A stretch of DNA of 64,000 nucleotides, taken from the NCBI GenBank assembly GCA_010356995.1, contig ML996704.1, forward strand, positions 232,404 through 296,403, given 5' to 3'. A program made the translations under genes and the position numbers. Below, one piece after another: positions 50,327 to 59,855 of the stretch (position 1 is the first letter of the stretch; each line of letters begins with the position of its first letter). Below the pieces are notes generated by a model. The model was not told the origin of the DNA. It saw only the letters and a list, made by a program, of their open reading frames with translations, and searched no databases. This DNA is from Trichodelitschia bisporula. Its lineage: Eukaryota > Ascomycota > Dothideomycetes > Phaeotrichales > Phaeotrichaceae.

Positions 50327-50955
50327 ATGTCCGATTTGTTGTATCTGGCAGCCTTCGCCGCGACCATTGGCGCCGCCGTGTACCTTTTTGACCCTCTTTT
50401 CCGCATCTTCCTCTTAATGTCAGTTGCAGTATATCCTTTAGACTAGTTCTAGCACGCGAAGTGTTATCCGTCTGGTACTGACATGGCGTTAGGTAATCAT
50501 AGTGTTTCCCCTTCAAGTTGTCTACAGCGTATCTTCTACCATTTGAAAGGTTCCCAGACGCAAAACTGTGGCCCATGTTCTCATCCCCCTTGGAATCGGC
50601 TCAGGTGTCAGGAGAGGAGGACAAGACTTTCAAGCTACCTTGAGAATACGGCAGCCACAACCAGGTGGACCGCAACGAATTCTCCTACATCGACGCCATT
50701 ATATGGAAAGAGGCACACTCGTATCAACCGGGCCACGAGGTAAAGAGGTAGCAAAGTAGGTTCCACCAGGAGACAACATCGTCGACGGAGGGTCCTCCCC
50801 GGCGCGACGGTCCTGCGTGGCCCACAGTACGACATGTAATTTATCGACTCGACGAGAAATTTCGTTCGCCCGACGAATTTCACCCGGGAAGATTCCGGCG
50901 CAATGCAGCATTTGCCAACAAGAAAGGCCGTCGTCCAGTCCTTTCAGGTCTTCTA
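50327..50955 (+). pseudogene. Cytochrome P450 relic: N- and C-terminal ends kept, middle deleted
   Basis: Starts with an intact-looking ATG and membrane anchor (MSDLLYLAAFAATIGAAVYL), then a likely intron (about 50430-50493) and the anchor continuation VIIVFPLQVVYS. The P450 proline-region follows in a shifted frame (FERFPDAKLWPMF), then DRNEFSYIDAIIWKEAHSYQPGHE, which matches the typical N-terminal NELSY…W…GH block. Immediately afterwards comes C-terminal P450 text: VPPGDNIVDG, VLPGATVLRGPQYDM, STRNFVRP/PDEFHPGRF and AFANKKGRRPV. About 270-300 residues, including the I-helix and ExxR, are therefore missing, and at least three frame changes plus an in-frame stop near 50836 separate the pieces. 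The heme-cysteine motif is not recognisable. Family assignment is fairly secure; subfamily cannot be given. Confidence 0.72.
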
Positions 50956-51241
50956 GTCAGGTTTGGAGCTTGTGGATGGAAGGGACGGTCGCACGTCCCA
51001 GAAAGGTTACATTTTAAGGGACAAGAAATTGTTGTATGTGATGATCAAGCCAGTATAAGATTCTGAGCAGTTGCGTACTGCACGGTTAGGGACCGCAGGA
51101 CGTCCTATCAGAAAATTTGGAAGTTGCCGGTCCCTTGGAAGGCTCAACAAATGAACCTCTGAACAGGCCAGACAAAGTTGTCACAAAGAATAGTAGAGCC
51201 GCTGATCATGATTATTGGTGACCGGTACATGACTCAAAATC
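50956..51241. other. Intergenic tail of P450 relic / 3' flank of MAK16
   Basis: About 290 nt, no recognisable protein text. It may contain further eroded P450 3' sequence and the MAK16 3'UTR. Confidence 0.35.
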
Positions 51242-52300
51242 CTAAGTCTCCACAAGCTGGCGCATCAGTCCTTCCTTTTCGATCTCGTACTCAATTTGCC
51301 TCTTCGGTCCTTTGGTCTTCTTGGCCGGCTTGGGTTGTTTCCCATCCGGACGCTTGCGCTTGAGGGTGCCGAGAAGCTTCTTGAGCTTCTCAGCGTCGGC
51401 GTCGCCATCGCTGTCCTCTTCATCCCCGTCCTCGCTGGAGCCTTCTCCACTGTCGGATTCTTCCTCGGTGCTCTCGTCCCCAAGCCAATCCTCCAAATCC
51501 TCGAGCTCCTCGTCGGATTCGCTATCCGCATCGCTCACGTATTCCACCTCGCCCACGCCCTCTTCGTACTCATGCTCCCCCTCCATTTCTTCCTCCTCGT
51601 CGATGCCCTCGTCCATGTCCTTGTCGCGGACACCCTCGCCGCCACGCTCCAAACCCTTCAGGACCTTCTTCCACACAGACTCCTGGACGTTTAAGGGGTT
51701 GTCTCCGTAGGCTCCGCTCCTTAGACGTTCAATCAGCTCGCGCTCAATGGCCCGTTCCACTCTGGCAGCAGCTTCCGCTTTGCGCTCGCGCGTCTCCTCT
51801 CGTCTGCGAATCTTGGGGGCGAGTTTCGGTACGAGTCTCTCCCCAAGGCGCTCCTCTTCCTTAGCCAGCTTCTTCATACGGATTGAGACTTGGGTCAGGC
51901 GCGTGAGGCGCTGCTTGCACTTGTGCACCAGAAACTTAGGCCAGTAGATGAGGCGTTCGTCCACCATCTCAAGAGCTTTCGCGTAGTTGGAAGGGAGCTT
52001 GACGCGCTCCCACCACCGGTTGGGCATGTGTGAGCGCTCGATGGTCTTCAGGTAAAGGTAGAGCTGGCCGGTGGCGGCGTCGGCACGAATCGTGGCGTAG
52101 CGAGAATTTGCAAGAGGACAGGCCTGCTTGCTGCAGAATCCCGTGACGTTGTACTCATTACGACAGAAGGTTTGGTCTTTACTTGTCCTGCGAAATGTTA
52201 GGAATGCGACGGTGGACAACAAGTCCGGGATTGCATACTTGAGCTTGTAGGAGCAGAATTGCTGGTTGATGATGTTCCACACAATATCGTCGGACGCCAT
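51242..52300 (-). CDS. MAK16: Ribosome biogenesis protein Mak16
   Basis: Nucleolar protein needed for 60S subunit assembly. Exon 1 is 52300-52239, intron 52238-52188 (51 nt) and exon 2 52187-51242; 335 aa. The start MASDDIVWNIINQQFCSYKLK|TSKDQTFCRNEYNVTGFC joins across the intron to give the family signature with its conserved cysteines (FCRNEYNVTGFCSKQACPLANSRYATIR). It continues with TIERSHMPNRWWERVKLP. The C-terminal third is highly acidic, then basic (RKRPDGKQPKPAKKTKGPKRQ), as in other Mak16 proteins. The intron is a multiple of three and contains no stop in the reading frame, so an unspliced reading would look like a longer ORF with an extra 17 residues; the family alignment argues it is an intron. 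Confidence 0.95.
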   Translation of the reverse strand: MASDDIVWNIINQQFCSYKLKYAIPDLLSTVAFLTFRRTSKDQTFCRNEYNVTGFCSKQACPLANSRYATIRADAATGQLYLYLKTIERSHMPNRWWERVKLPSNYAKALEMVDERLIYWPKFLVHKCKQRLTRLTQVSIRMKKLAKEEERLGERLVPKLAPKIRRREETRERKAEAAARVERAIERELIERLRSGAYGDNPLNVQESVWKKVLKGLERGGEGVRDKDMDEGIDEEEEMEGEHEYEEGVGEVEYVSDADSESDEELEDLEDWLGDESTEEESDSGEGSSEDGDEEDSDGDADAEKLKKLLGTLKRKRPDGKQPKPAKKTKGPKRQIEYEIEKEGLMRQLVET

Positions 52301-52554
52301 GGTGACTAGCCTAAGGACAAAGGTTGAGCCGACGTAGGTGAAGCTGGGGGGTTTCAAAGGTAACGGTGGTGCTTGGAAGTGAGCAGAAACGAAGTTGCGC
52401 GCGAGGCCGATGAAGCTGAAGCCCCAGAAATTTTTGGGAAATCTTGGCATGCGGGTGGTGATCGGCCCGCTTCGACGCCCGCCAACTACGAGGTCCGGAT
52501 TTGGTTCCCCTGTACAGGTTGTTTGCACGGCATGAAGTCAACGCTTCACCGCTC
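52301..52554. promoter_or_regulatory. Short bidirectional promoter MAK16 / MSS1
   Basis: Only 254 nt separate the ATGs of two divergent genes, so the promoters must be shared or overlap. No TATA box is obvious. Function inferred from arrangement. Confidence 0.6.
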
Positions 52555-54398
52555 ATGCTTCGTTCCTCCTTCTATCGACTGCCGAGGGGTTGGAAAGGCT
52601 TTGGCTCATCCATCACAACTCCTCTCTCTTATTCCCAATGGGTTTTGCGTCCCGCTTTAAGTTACCACTCGAGTGCAGCTGGTCGAGTCTGCCCATCTGC
52701 TGAGGATAGCACAATATACGCCTTGTCAACGGCGCCTGGACGGGCGGCGATTGCAGTAGTTAGGGTCTCGGGACCAGCTTGCGTAGAGGTAGAAACTGCC
52801 ATTAGCATTCCGACCGCATGCCAACGTTTATCAGATATACCGAGCACTGTGCCCGGGTAAGCCACTCCCGAAGCCGCGAAGTGCAGCCTTGCGCTCGCTC
52901 CATGACCCTGTAAGGACACCGGATGATGTGCCACTCGACGCCGGATCCCTGGTGTTGTTCTTCCCTTCTCCAAGATCTGTGACTGGAGAGGATGTTCTCG
53001 AATTCCACGTTCATGGTGGACCCGCCATCGTAAAGGCAGTGCTTCAAGCGCTCCCACGCTGCGCCTCCTCAAGCAGTCCGATTCGGTATGCCGAACCTGG
53101 AGAATTCACCCGCCGGGCGTTCCTCAATGGCCGCCTCGATCTGACCCAAGTGGAAGCCTTGGGAGACACGTTGTCCGCAGCGACAGAGCAGCAGAGGAGG
53201 CTTTTTGTCCGCGGCACGGGGAACCAGTTGTCTAAGCGCTACGAAGAATGGCGCCAACTCTTACTGCACGCTCGTGGAGAACTGGAAGCACTAATTGATT
53301 TTCACGAGGACCAGCACTTTGGCGAGTCTCCTGCTCAGCTCGCGATATCTGTCGCGCATCAGGTGTTGAAGCTTAAGCGGCTCATTGACATACACATCCG
53401 CAATGCCATGCGAGGAGAGCTACTGCGTAATGGTATTAGTATTGCGCTACTTGGGCCGCCTAATGCTGGAAAAAGCTCGCTTCTGAATCAGATTGCTGGC
53501 CGTGAGGCTGCCATAGTAAGCCAGGAAGCTGGGACAACGAGAGATATCGTTGACATTGGCATTGACCTTGGTGGTTATCTCTGCAAGCTGGCTGACATGG
53601 CCGGCTTGAGACAGTCAACTGCGCCGCAACAAGGCGATATGGACGCTCTCGGTTCGGTGGAGAAAGAAGGCATCAGACGCGCAAAGCTGCGCGCCTCAGA
53701 GTCGGATGTCGTGGTCGTCATTTTGCCGGTGAAGCGGGACCATAACGGAGAGGCCCGGCTCATGACGGATTCTGAAGTTTTAAGGACCGCGGCAACATGC
53801 GCTGCCAATGGTAGTGAGCTTGCTGTAGTGATTAACAAGATTGATCAAATGTCGGACAGCGCTCTACTGGAAGTCTGGATATCGGAACTGCATGCCAAGC
53901 TTGCCATTCCTCCGGATCGGATATTCCCCATCTCCTGCAAGTCGGCTGCAGGGGCTTCAGGGGACGACCCTGGACGCGTCCAAGCATTTTTACGCGGGCT
54001 GGTTGGGGTGTTCAGAAGCATGACTTCAGCTGTCGACGTTGATTCCCAGGCGGACCTGGCGATCCCTGGTATCCCGGCACAAAGCGTATCGAACACCTTG
54101 CTCCAGGAATCTCTCGGAGCCAGCGAGAGACATCGGTTACTCCTCCAAGAATGTATGATACATTTGGAATCCTTCCTTGAGCAGGTTGAAACTGAAGTCC
54201 ATGAAGAAGGAGAGCCCGATATCGTTGTTGCGGCGGAATGCTTGCGAGCCGCAGCGGATTGTCTCGCAAGAATCACCGGTCGTGGGACATCGGGCGACGT
54301 AGAGGAGGTTCTCGGCGTCGTTTTTGAAAAGTTGGTAAGCACTGCCTCGCGCCCGGCGTTGTGAACTAACGCCTCCCAGGTTCTGCGTCGGAAAATAA
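52555..54398 (+). CDS. MSS1: Mitochondrial tRNA modification GTPase Mss1 (MnmE)
   Basis: With Mto1/MnmG it installs the carboxymethylaminomethyl group on U34 of mitochondrial tRNAs. Exons are 52555-52788, 52835-54330 and 54380-54398; introns are 46 and 49 nt; 582 aa. The arginine-rich, acid-poor N-terminus fits a mitochondrial presequence. The MnmE N-domain has STIYALSTAPGRAAIAVVRVSGPACVE|IYRALCPGKPLPKPR. The helical domain is interrupted by the G domain: G1 GPPNAGKSS, G2 GTTRD, G3 DMAGLR (family norm DTAG), G4 NKID. The C-terminus after the last intron is FCVGK, the conserved Cys-containing end. To reach it the intron must start at the weak donor GTTGGT (54331) rather than the stronger GTAAGC 4 nt further on, which would give an unrelated tail. 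Start chosen as the first in-frame ATG. Confidence 0.93.
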
Positions 54399-54735
54399 AT
54401 AGGCCAACAAACAGAAAAATCAAGCATTGATGTGATAGTACATGATATCTCCTTTTGCGCCTTCTCGCTATGTAGAAATCGATGCCCGTCCTTCTACTCG
54501 TACATGTCCGCAGCCCGTGCGGTCGGTATGGACGGAAGCCCGTCATGCCAACAATGAAAACAAAATTCCACCCAAGTATGTACAAGCGCTAGTTGTATCC
54601 GCCTCTTCCCATCCGACAGATGTTGGTGTCTGGCTCTCGGCCTGCGTAGTGCGCGGACTGGTGCTTTCCTCCAATCTAATTGTAGCCACCACGGCCCATG
54701 TCGCCGAAGTGGAAGGTTTCAAGTGTGTTTATCCG
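54399..54735. other. Intergenic downstream of MSS1
   Basis: About 340 nt. An open plus-strand frame passes through it but has no protein-like character. Nothing else seen. Confidence 0.4.
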
Positions 54736-55023
54736 ATGGCGAAAGGAAAAGCAGTGCTTGGTAAGTTGAGAAGACGTGATCCGGATCAGTTGTATCCGCC
54801 GCGGCCCATGGAGAATTGAAACAATTGGCTGAACAGAGGAAAGCAGAGGTCTGGGGAAGATGTGGAAGACGGCGGAATTGGAGACGGTAAGAAGGCGCAG
54901 GCTCAGAATTTGAAGTTTTCGGAGATGAAACCGGTGGGAAAGAGAGATAGTTCAACTGGAGGACAGGAAGAAATGGCGACGACAATGGGAGAGGAGAGGA
55001 AAAGTGATAAAGTGAGAAGCTGA
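54736..55023 (+). CDS. Possible small hydrophilic protein, two exons (hypothetical)
   Basis: Exon 1 (54736-54760) encodes MAKGKAVLG. A candidate intron (54761-54838, donor GTAAGT, tandem acceptors CAG/AG) leads to exon 2 (54839-55023), reading KQRSGEDVEDGGIGDGKKAQ and on through a Ser/Thr/Glu/Lys-rich tail to EERKSDKVRS and a TGA. The 69-aa product has no membrane span, signal or known domain. Its start loosely recalls the Lys/Gly-rich leaders of small nuclear proteins, but no downstream domain follows. The perfect donor and the coding-like second frame support it; alternative acceptor use changes the frame, so the model is uncertain. Confidence 0.35.
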
Positions 55024-56410
55024 AGGGAAAAGGAGATAAAGCTCGACGGTTTATGACTGAGGATTTTACCCTGCGAGGAAATGACTAGAACCCGTGCAGG
55101 TGTTCGAAATCGGTGCCTTTAGGAGTTGACGAAAGGTAAAAGACTGGAAATCTGCCAAATGAATTGCTTGTGGGCCGAATTCGCTGCCTAAAGAATCCAT
55201 TATATGATCGCGAGGCCGCACCATATATGCAGTATTTTGGCCCCAAGTCCGGAGAGTCATCGCGGTGACCTCCAGCTAGGCAACGAGGAGGGAATGGCAA
55301 CAGCCCCAGGGCCGCAGCACCTCGTTGCCAAAAACTGTCTCCGCACCATTATGGTGACAGATTGGCGGACAGGACGTGAAGATCTAAACATGGGCCGGGC
55401 CGAACACCACACAGCCTCCCACGAAGCACCAGCCACTTTTCTGCCCCAAAAAGTGGCCACGAACTGTTGTGGTCGGCGGCGAGTCATACATCACGATTCA
55501 CACGGAGCGACCGCACTGGCCGGTGGGGGAAGAAATTATCATGTCAGCACGCCAACGGAACGCAGTCATATTACTATGTACGTCCAGCCTGTCCGGACTT
55601 GCCCGTGCTACCGTCCGGACGCTGCTGACACAACACTGGCCGCAGCGGATAATTCGAGAAGTGGCTGTCGATCTGATCCGAAATGTGCGGGGAGAATAGA
55701 CGCAGATTGTGTGGAGTGTGTGGAATATTCCCTGAATGCGGCTCCCAGTTTGTAAGACGTTTATAAGACGTTTAAACTGCTAATGGAGATAATGTGGAGT
55801 GTGTGGAATGTTCCGCTCAATGCGGCTCCCACTTCGTTACGTACCGTAAGCCGTTTAAGGTGTAGCACCGGAAGAGGCGGTGCCATGGCGGCCCTGTAGG
55901 GCTGATCAATGGTCGTCGTGTGGCTGATAAATCCACCGTCGCTGATGCGCTCATGCGGTAGAACTAGGCATACGAAGCTACGGAAGATACTATGTACTCC
56001 CAAATCTGTAATTGCGTCCCCATGGCTCTCTCTCTTTACGCCAGTATGCGGCCTCGGGCGATACTCTGCCACCCGGGTCGGCAGTGCTGTCATTCCGAGC
56101 ACCAATATCCGTGCATTTGGATTTCATATTGCTTATGGGGCACTTGGATTATGCTTCAAAATCTCTTAGAAAATGGATGTGATTCACTGTGAGTTAAAAT
56201 AGAAATGGCCGTTAACCGCCCCGATCCCAGTGCTTTTCTACCATTCTGGCCCATGTGACAGGTGGCAAGGACTGGGCGATCGTGCTAATTGAGGTAAACC
56301 CCATTACCCGTTTGTAGCAGTCAACTTCCGCTGGATGCTATTGTGCGAGCAACCTCCAACTACAGTAAATGGGCTGGTTGATGATTGGCAGACCACCGCC
56401 CCGAAATGGA
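55024..56410. other. Intergenic between the small gene and HUS1
   Basis: 1.4 kb with no gene. It contains a 43-nt imperfect direct duplication (listed separately), with paired TAAGACGTTTA words between the two copies. Confidence 0.5.
55708..55835. repeat. 43-nt imperfect direct repeat, two copies 85 nt apart
   Basis: Copy 1 at about 55708-55750 and copy 2 at about 55793-55835 share TGTGGAGTGTGTGGAAT, then a few differences, then AATGCGGCTCCCA. Between them the word TAAGACGTTTA occurs twice back to back. This is probably a local tandem duplication that has diverged; function unknown. Confidence 0.7.
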
Positions 56411-57623
56411 TTAAGCACTGTAAGAGCTGATGTAGTACTGGCTGCAATCAGCTTTGTTACGCCTGGCAATGTCACTTACAGTCAATGCTGACTCTTCCTC
56501 ATCGCGCTCGCTCGGTAGGTAGACGTAGAGAATGAGGGCGTGTTCGTGGCAGAAACCTTCTCCGTCAGCATCAGATATCCAGGAAGCGGAGAATCTAACA
56601 AGCAATGACGCGACCTCCAAGCCGACCAACCGACATGACCTTGCCCCAATCCTTCCCATCGAGTCGCACCTTTGCCCACCCCTCCTCACTTTGACCGTCT
56701 GGCCCACCAAGCTGCTTCATTCTCGTGCTCGGATGCTGTTGAATCTCCTCCATTCCGCCTTCGAGATGCGACGGATCAAGCTCCGGATTATCTAGCCCAG
56801 TCCATAGGCTGGCCATCTTCATCGCGTCAGTCTTGATGCCTAGCCGTAAGCAACCGTGCATGTTGGCCGCCATCTCCAGCCTCGGGCCGATAGCGCTTAA
56901 GCCAGCCGTCACGGATCGGGACTCGAGCGCGACCTTGGTGAAGCGGTCCGAAATGCTCTTGAGCTGCATCAGGGGTGGTAGAATAATGTGCACATCTGGA
57001 TCGCGACAGCGCGGCTCGTGTATGCCCTCTACTTTAGACGGGCTGAGCACCCGGACCGGGACATCCTGTGTGATGGTGGTCTCACGCTCCCGCGACAAGC
57101 CGATGCCAATCCCGCCGTCGTCGTCCTCACTAGCCGACTGGCGTGCGTTGCCGATGGAGTTGCGTACGATGGTGATAGAAAGCAGCGGGATGTTGTCCTT
57201 TTTCGTCAGTCGGATCGAGGCCGCAGTAGCTTGCAGTGCCGATTTTAGCGCCTGATGCAGCGGGCCCAGTGGTACTTCAAGGTTGATTACATTCTCGGCC
57301 GCCGACTGGATGGTGTAGCCTTCGAAAATGGCGTCCTGGGCAATTAGCTTGCCGCATGACGATGGGGGCAACGTACGATGGCGAGCACCCTACGCTGTTA
57401 GCAGTTCCACGAAGTCTGGCTCTACTGCATACGCCCAAACCTGAGTCCCTTGTTCGGGAATGATAGTAAAGCGGACATCATTCTCGTTCAGCCGCACCCA
57501 CGCCACGGGACCCAGCGAAGTGAGTGATGCGACGAATTCTTAAGATATTAGCGCAGCCTTCAGAGATGATGATTGCTTACTAGTGAACGTGGTGATATTT
57601 TGTATCTGAGCCTTGAAGCGCAT
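56411..57623 (-). CDS. HUS1: Checkpoint clamp subunit Hus1 (9-1-1 complex)
   Basis: PCNA-like subunit of the Rad9-Rad1-Hus1 DNA-damage clamp. Exon 1 is 57623-57581, exon 2 starts at 57538, later exons are …-56600, 56556-56480 and 56437-56411. The N-terminus MRFKAQIQNITTFTK|FVASLTSLGPVAWVRLNENDVRFTIIPEQGTQVWA is family-typical. DAIFEGYTIQSAAENVINLEVPLGPLHQAL, RLTKKDNIPLLSITIV, DVPVRVLSP and HEPRCRDPDVHIILPPL follow. The end is GGRVIACFCHEHALILYVYLP…ALTYYISSYSA. The second intron is ambiguous. The donor may be at 57425 (after VWAYA) or 57440 (before VWA) and the acceptor at 57390 or 57348; all keep the frame. Keeping VWA and using 57425/57348 (78 nt) fits the family best. Total length is about 350-370 aa. 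Confidence 0.9.
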
Positions 57624-57959
57624 TTTCGCGCTCATACGTACCGTACCAGAGGCCTCGTGCTGGTGGTTGGGGTGGCCCAAGGGGCCCACCATCCCTGCAG
57701 CTGAAATGCAGTCCACCACGTCGGCACCTAACCACCTCCTCCACCACCATCTCTGGCCCTCCCAACCACACCCTAACCCCGCACCTTGACCCGGACCTTT
57801 CACTTTGATTTCGCGCTGCGTCGCGAGGACTTGAATGCTTTTCAATTACGTCAACTAGTTACTGCAAACTTTCATCAAAGAACTTCCGCGATCCGTAAGA
57901 ACTCAACCGCAAAGAAAGTCACGCCATCAGCTGTCGCCCCGCAGATGCAACACACTCAT
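57624..57959. other. Intergenic upstream of HUS1
   Basis: 336 nt between the HUS1 start and the But2-protein stop, both minus strand. No gene recognised. Confidence 0.5.
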
Positions 57960-58535
57960 TCAGCAGTTATGCGATATCCTCAGACCACTACCCGCGTCGT
58001 CGGTGTCGTAAACTCCACCCTTGACCCTGTCCGTATTTGCCACGGCAAGCCGGTAGTTGAGTGTGCTCTGGCACACGAGCGAGTTGATCCAGACGAGCTT
58101 GGGCTCGTTGAGCGCGGTGCCCGTGGGGAACTGGAACGTCCCGACCAGCGACCCGGTCAGAGGCGTGATGTTGTCCCATGTCGGCTGTGTGGGCAGGTTG
58201 CCGTTGATGGCATAAACGTTGATGACTTGGGGGTCACCGATGCCCCAGACGTACGCGCCATGGCCCGGCTTGTAGTCGAACTGTAGGTTGCAGCCCCAGG
58301 AGCCCTGTGGGATGTTTTGGAACGAAACGATGAGGTCTTTGCGGCCAATGTCTTGGTTGACGTCGACGACGGAGGTCTGGGGCCCGTTGGATGATGTGGG
58401 CTGGTGTTGCGAGATGCTCCACAGCTGCGGGAGATAGTTGTACTGGCAGGAGTCACGGGCCTCCAGCGGCAACGCCAGAGTTTTGCCGTAGACAGTCGAG
58501 ATGACAGCAAGTGCGAAGGTAGTAATGAACTTCAT
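57960..58535 (-). CDS. Secreted protein with But2 C-terminal-like domain
   Basis: Intronless, 191 aa. A signal peptide is evident (MKFITTFALAVISTVYGKTLALP), followed by EARDSCQYNYLPQLWSISQ. The body (VVDVNQDIGRKDLIVSFQNI, then WGCNLQFDYKPG and GTFQFPTG) resembles the But2 C-terminal domain family, small secreted beta-sandwich proteins common in Pezizomycotina and often abundant in culture fluid. Few cysteines. The name derives from a fission-yeast ubiquitin-like-protein binder, but the secreted forms have no established function. The start is the only ATG before the signal peptide. Confidence 0.8.
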   Translation of the reverse strand: MKFITTFALAVISTVYGKTLALPLEARDSCQYNYLPQLWSISQHQPTSSNGPQTSVVDVNQDIGRKDLIVSFQNIPQGSWGCNLQFDYKPGHGAYVWGIGDPQVINVYAINGNLPTQPTWDNITPLTGSLVGTFQFPTGTALNEPKLVWINSLVCQSTLNYRLAVANTDRVKGGVYDTDDAGSGLRISHNC

Positions 58536-59853
58536 TGTGTCTGTGGATGGTACGATGGGTTTGGGGAGACTGTTTCTTGGAGGCTATCTACGGCGTGAAG
58601 TCTTTGGCTCTTATATCTCCACTTACCAAAGCATTACGCTCGCAGCACCATAGCCATCTGTCCGCTTTGGATTTCGGTTTGTCACGCTTACTGAAATTGC
58701 AGTTTCAATACGAGAGGAGGCGACATCACGCGCTCGTAGACACTGCCCGCCAGAGAGGCTTCTGAGATGCAAGGAGAGCCGATTGAAGGAGGTAGAGGCC
58801 GGCAGGGAGTGTCAATATCATGAAGGGTGCATTACGGCGTCAGGAGACTTAAATACGAGGAAGGAGCCAACTGCGTAACGTCGTGTCCCCGGATGAGAGG
58901 CGAACAGCTCGAACGTATGTTTCCCGCGGTCTTCCGCATCCTTAGGGATGAAGCTTTCTGGTTGCGATCAAGATTTCCGATCACGAAGGTAATTGCCGCT
59001 CAACTGAGACATCTCGTATCGGCTGATCGCTGTGATGTTCTGCTAAACTTAGATCCGACCGGGAACAAATCAATTCTCTGTGGCCTCGTTCGCTCCTCCT
59101 CAGCTTCGCAGTTGTATCCTCAAGTTGCAGTGGATTTTTGAGGTATAGGATCGATGCGCGTTATGCTATAGGGCAAGCAACGGAGTGAAGCTATCCAAAG
59201 TCGGTCAAATGCTGATATTTCTGAGGATTTGGCCTATCATTATGAATGCCCCATCACGCAATGCATCCTCGTCCGGCCTTACGGTCTGAGTAGATCCTCC
59301 GTTGGGAACCATTAGATGCACACTCCCAAAGCTTGAGATGCGCACCATAACTAGACATCCTCAAATCTAACCCATCATTAGGCCAAAGATCTGAGCAATC
59401 TGAGCCAATCCAATCCACTCCCTTATCTGTGGCCCGTAGCACCCTTTGAAGTTGAATAACAAATTTTCCATAGGTGCATGTCGTCGAATTTCGGACCTGA
59501 ATACTTGCCTTAGCGAGGCGAGTAATTTGATAGTTAACCTGGATGTGTGCGGGAAAATGTGCTATCCAAATTCAAACTCTGGGTAGCTTTAACGGGGTAG
59601 CTAACCTAACCAGCTAGTATTTCCCAAATCAATAACCGTATTAGTACCCGACTCGCCCTCCCCTATCTGTTCCTCAAGCATTACCACGAGAAATTGTGAC
59701 GGGCTCGTTAATATTTCTATATGCGTTTACCCGTAGCATGTTAAGATTAACCGACGTAAGGTTCGGACGCAACAACATCAAGGGAATGACATCTTATCTA
59801 GCGGTAGGATTGCGGCTGGGACACGGGCAAATATAACGGGATCATTGCGGGTC
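58536..59853. other. Start of gene-poor right end
   Basis: 1.3 kb upstream of the But2-like gene. The first few hundred bases should hold its promoter. Beyond about 59100 the sequence becomes AT-richer and short frames lose any protein-like composition. Confidence 0.5.
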
Positions 59854-59855
59854 TA

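Noticed and set aside
52840-52900. Apparent frameshift in MSS1 after the first open frame ends
   Set aside because: An intron at 52789-52834 with normal signals restores the conserved IYRALCPGKPLPKPR reading; the gene is intact.
59254-59442. Weak resemblance to a beta-trefoil lectin repeat (…LDLRMSSYGAHLKLWEC…)
   Set aside because: Single short match with no second repeat, start or exon; too weak to call.
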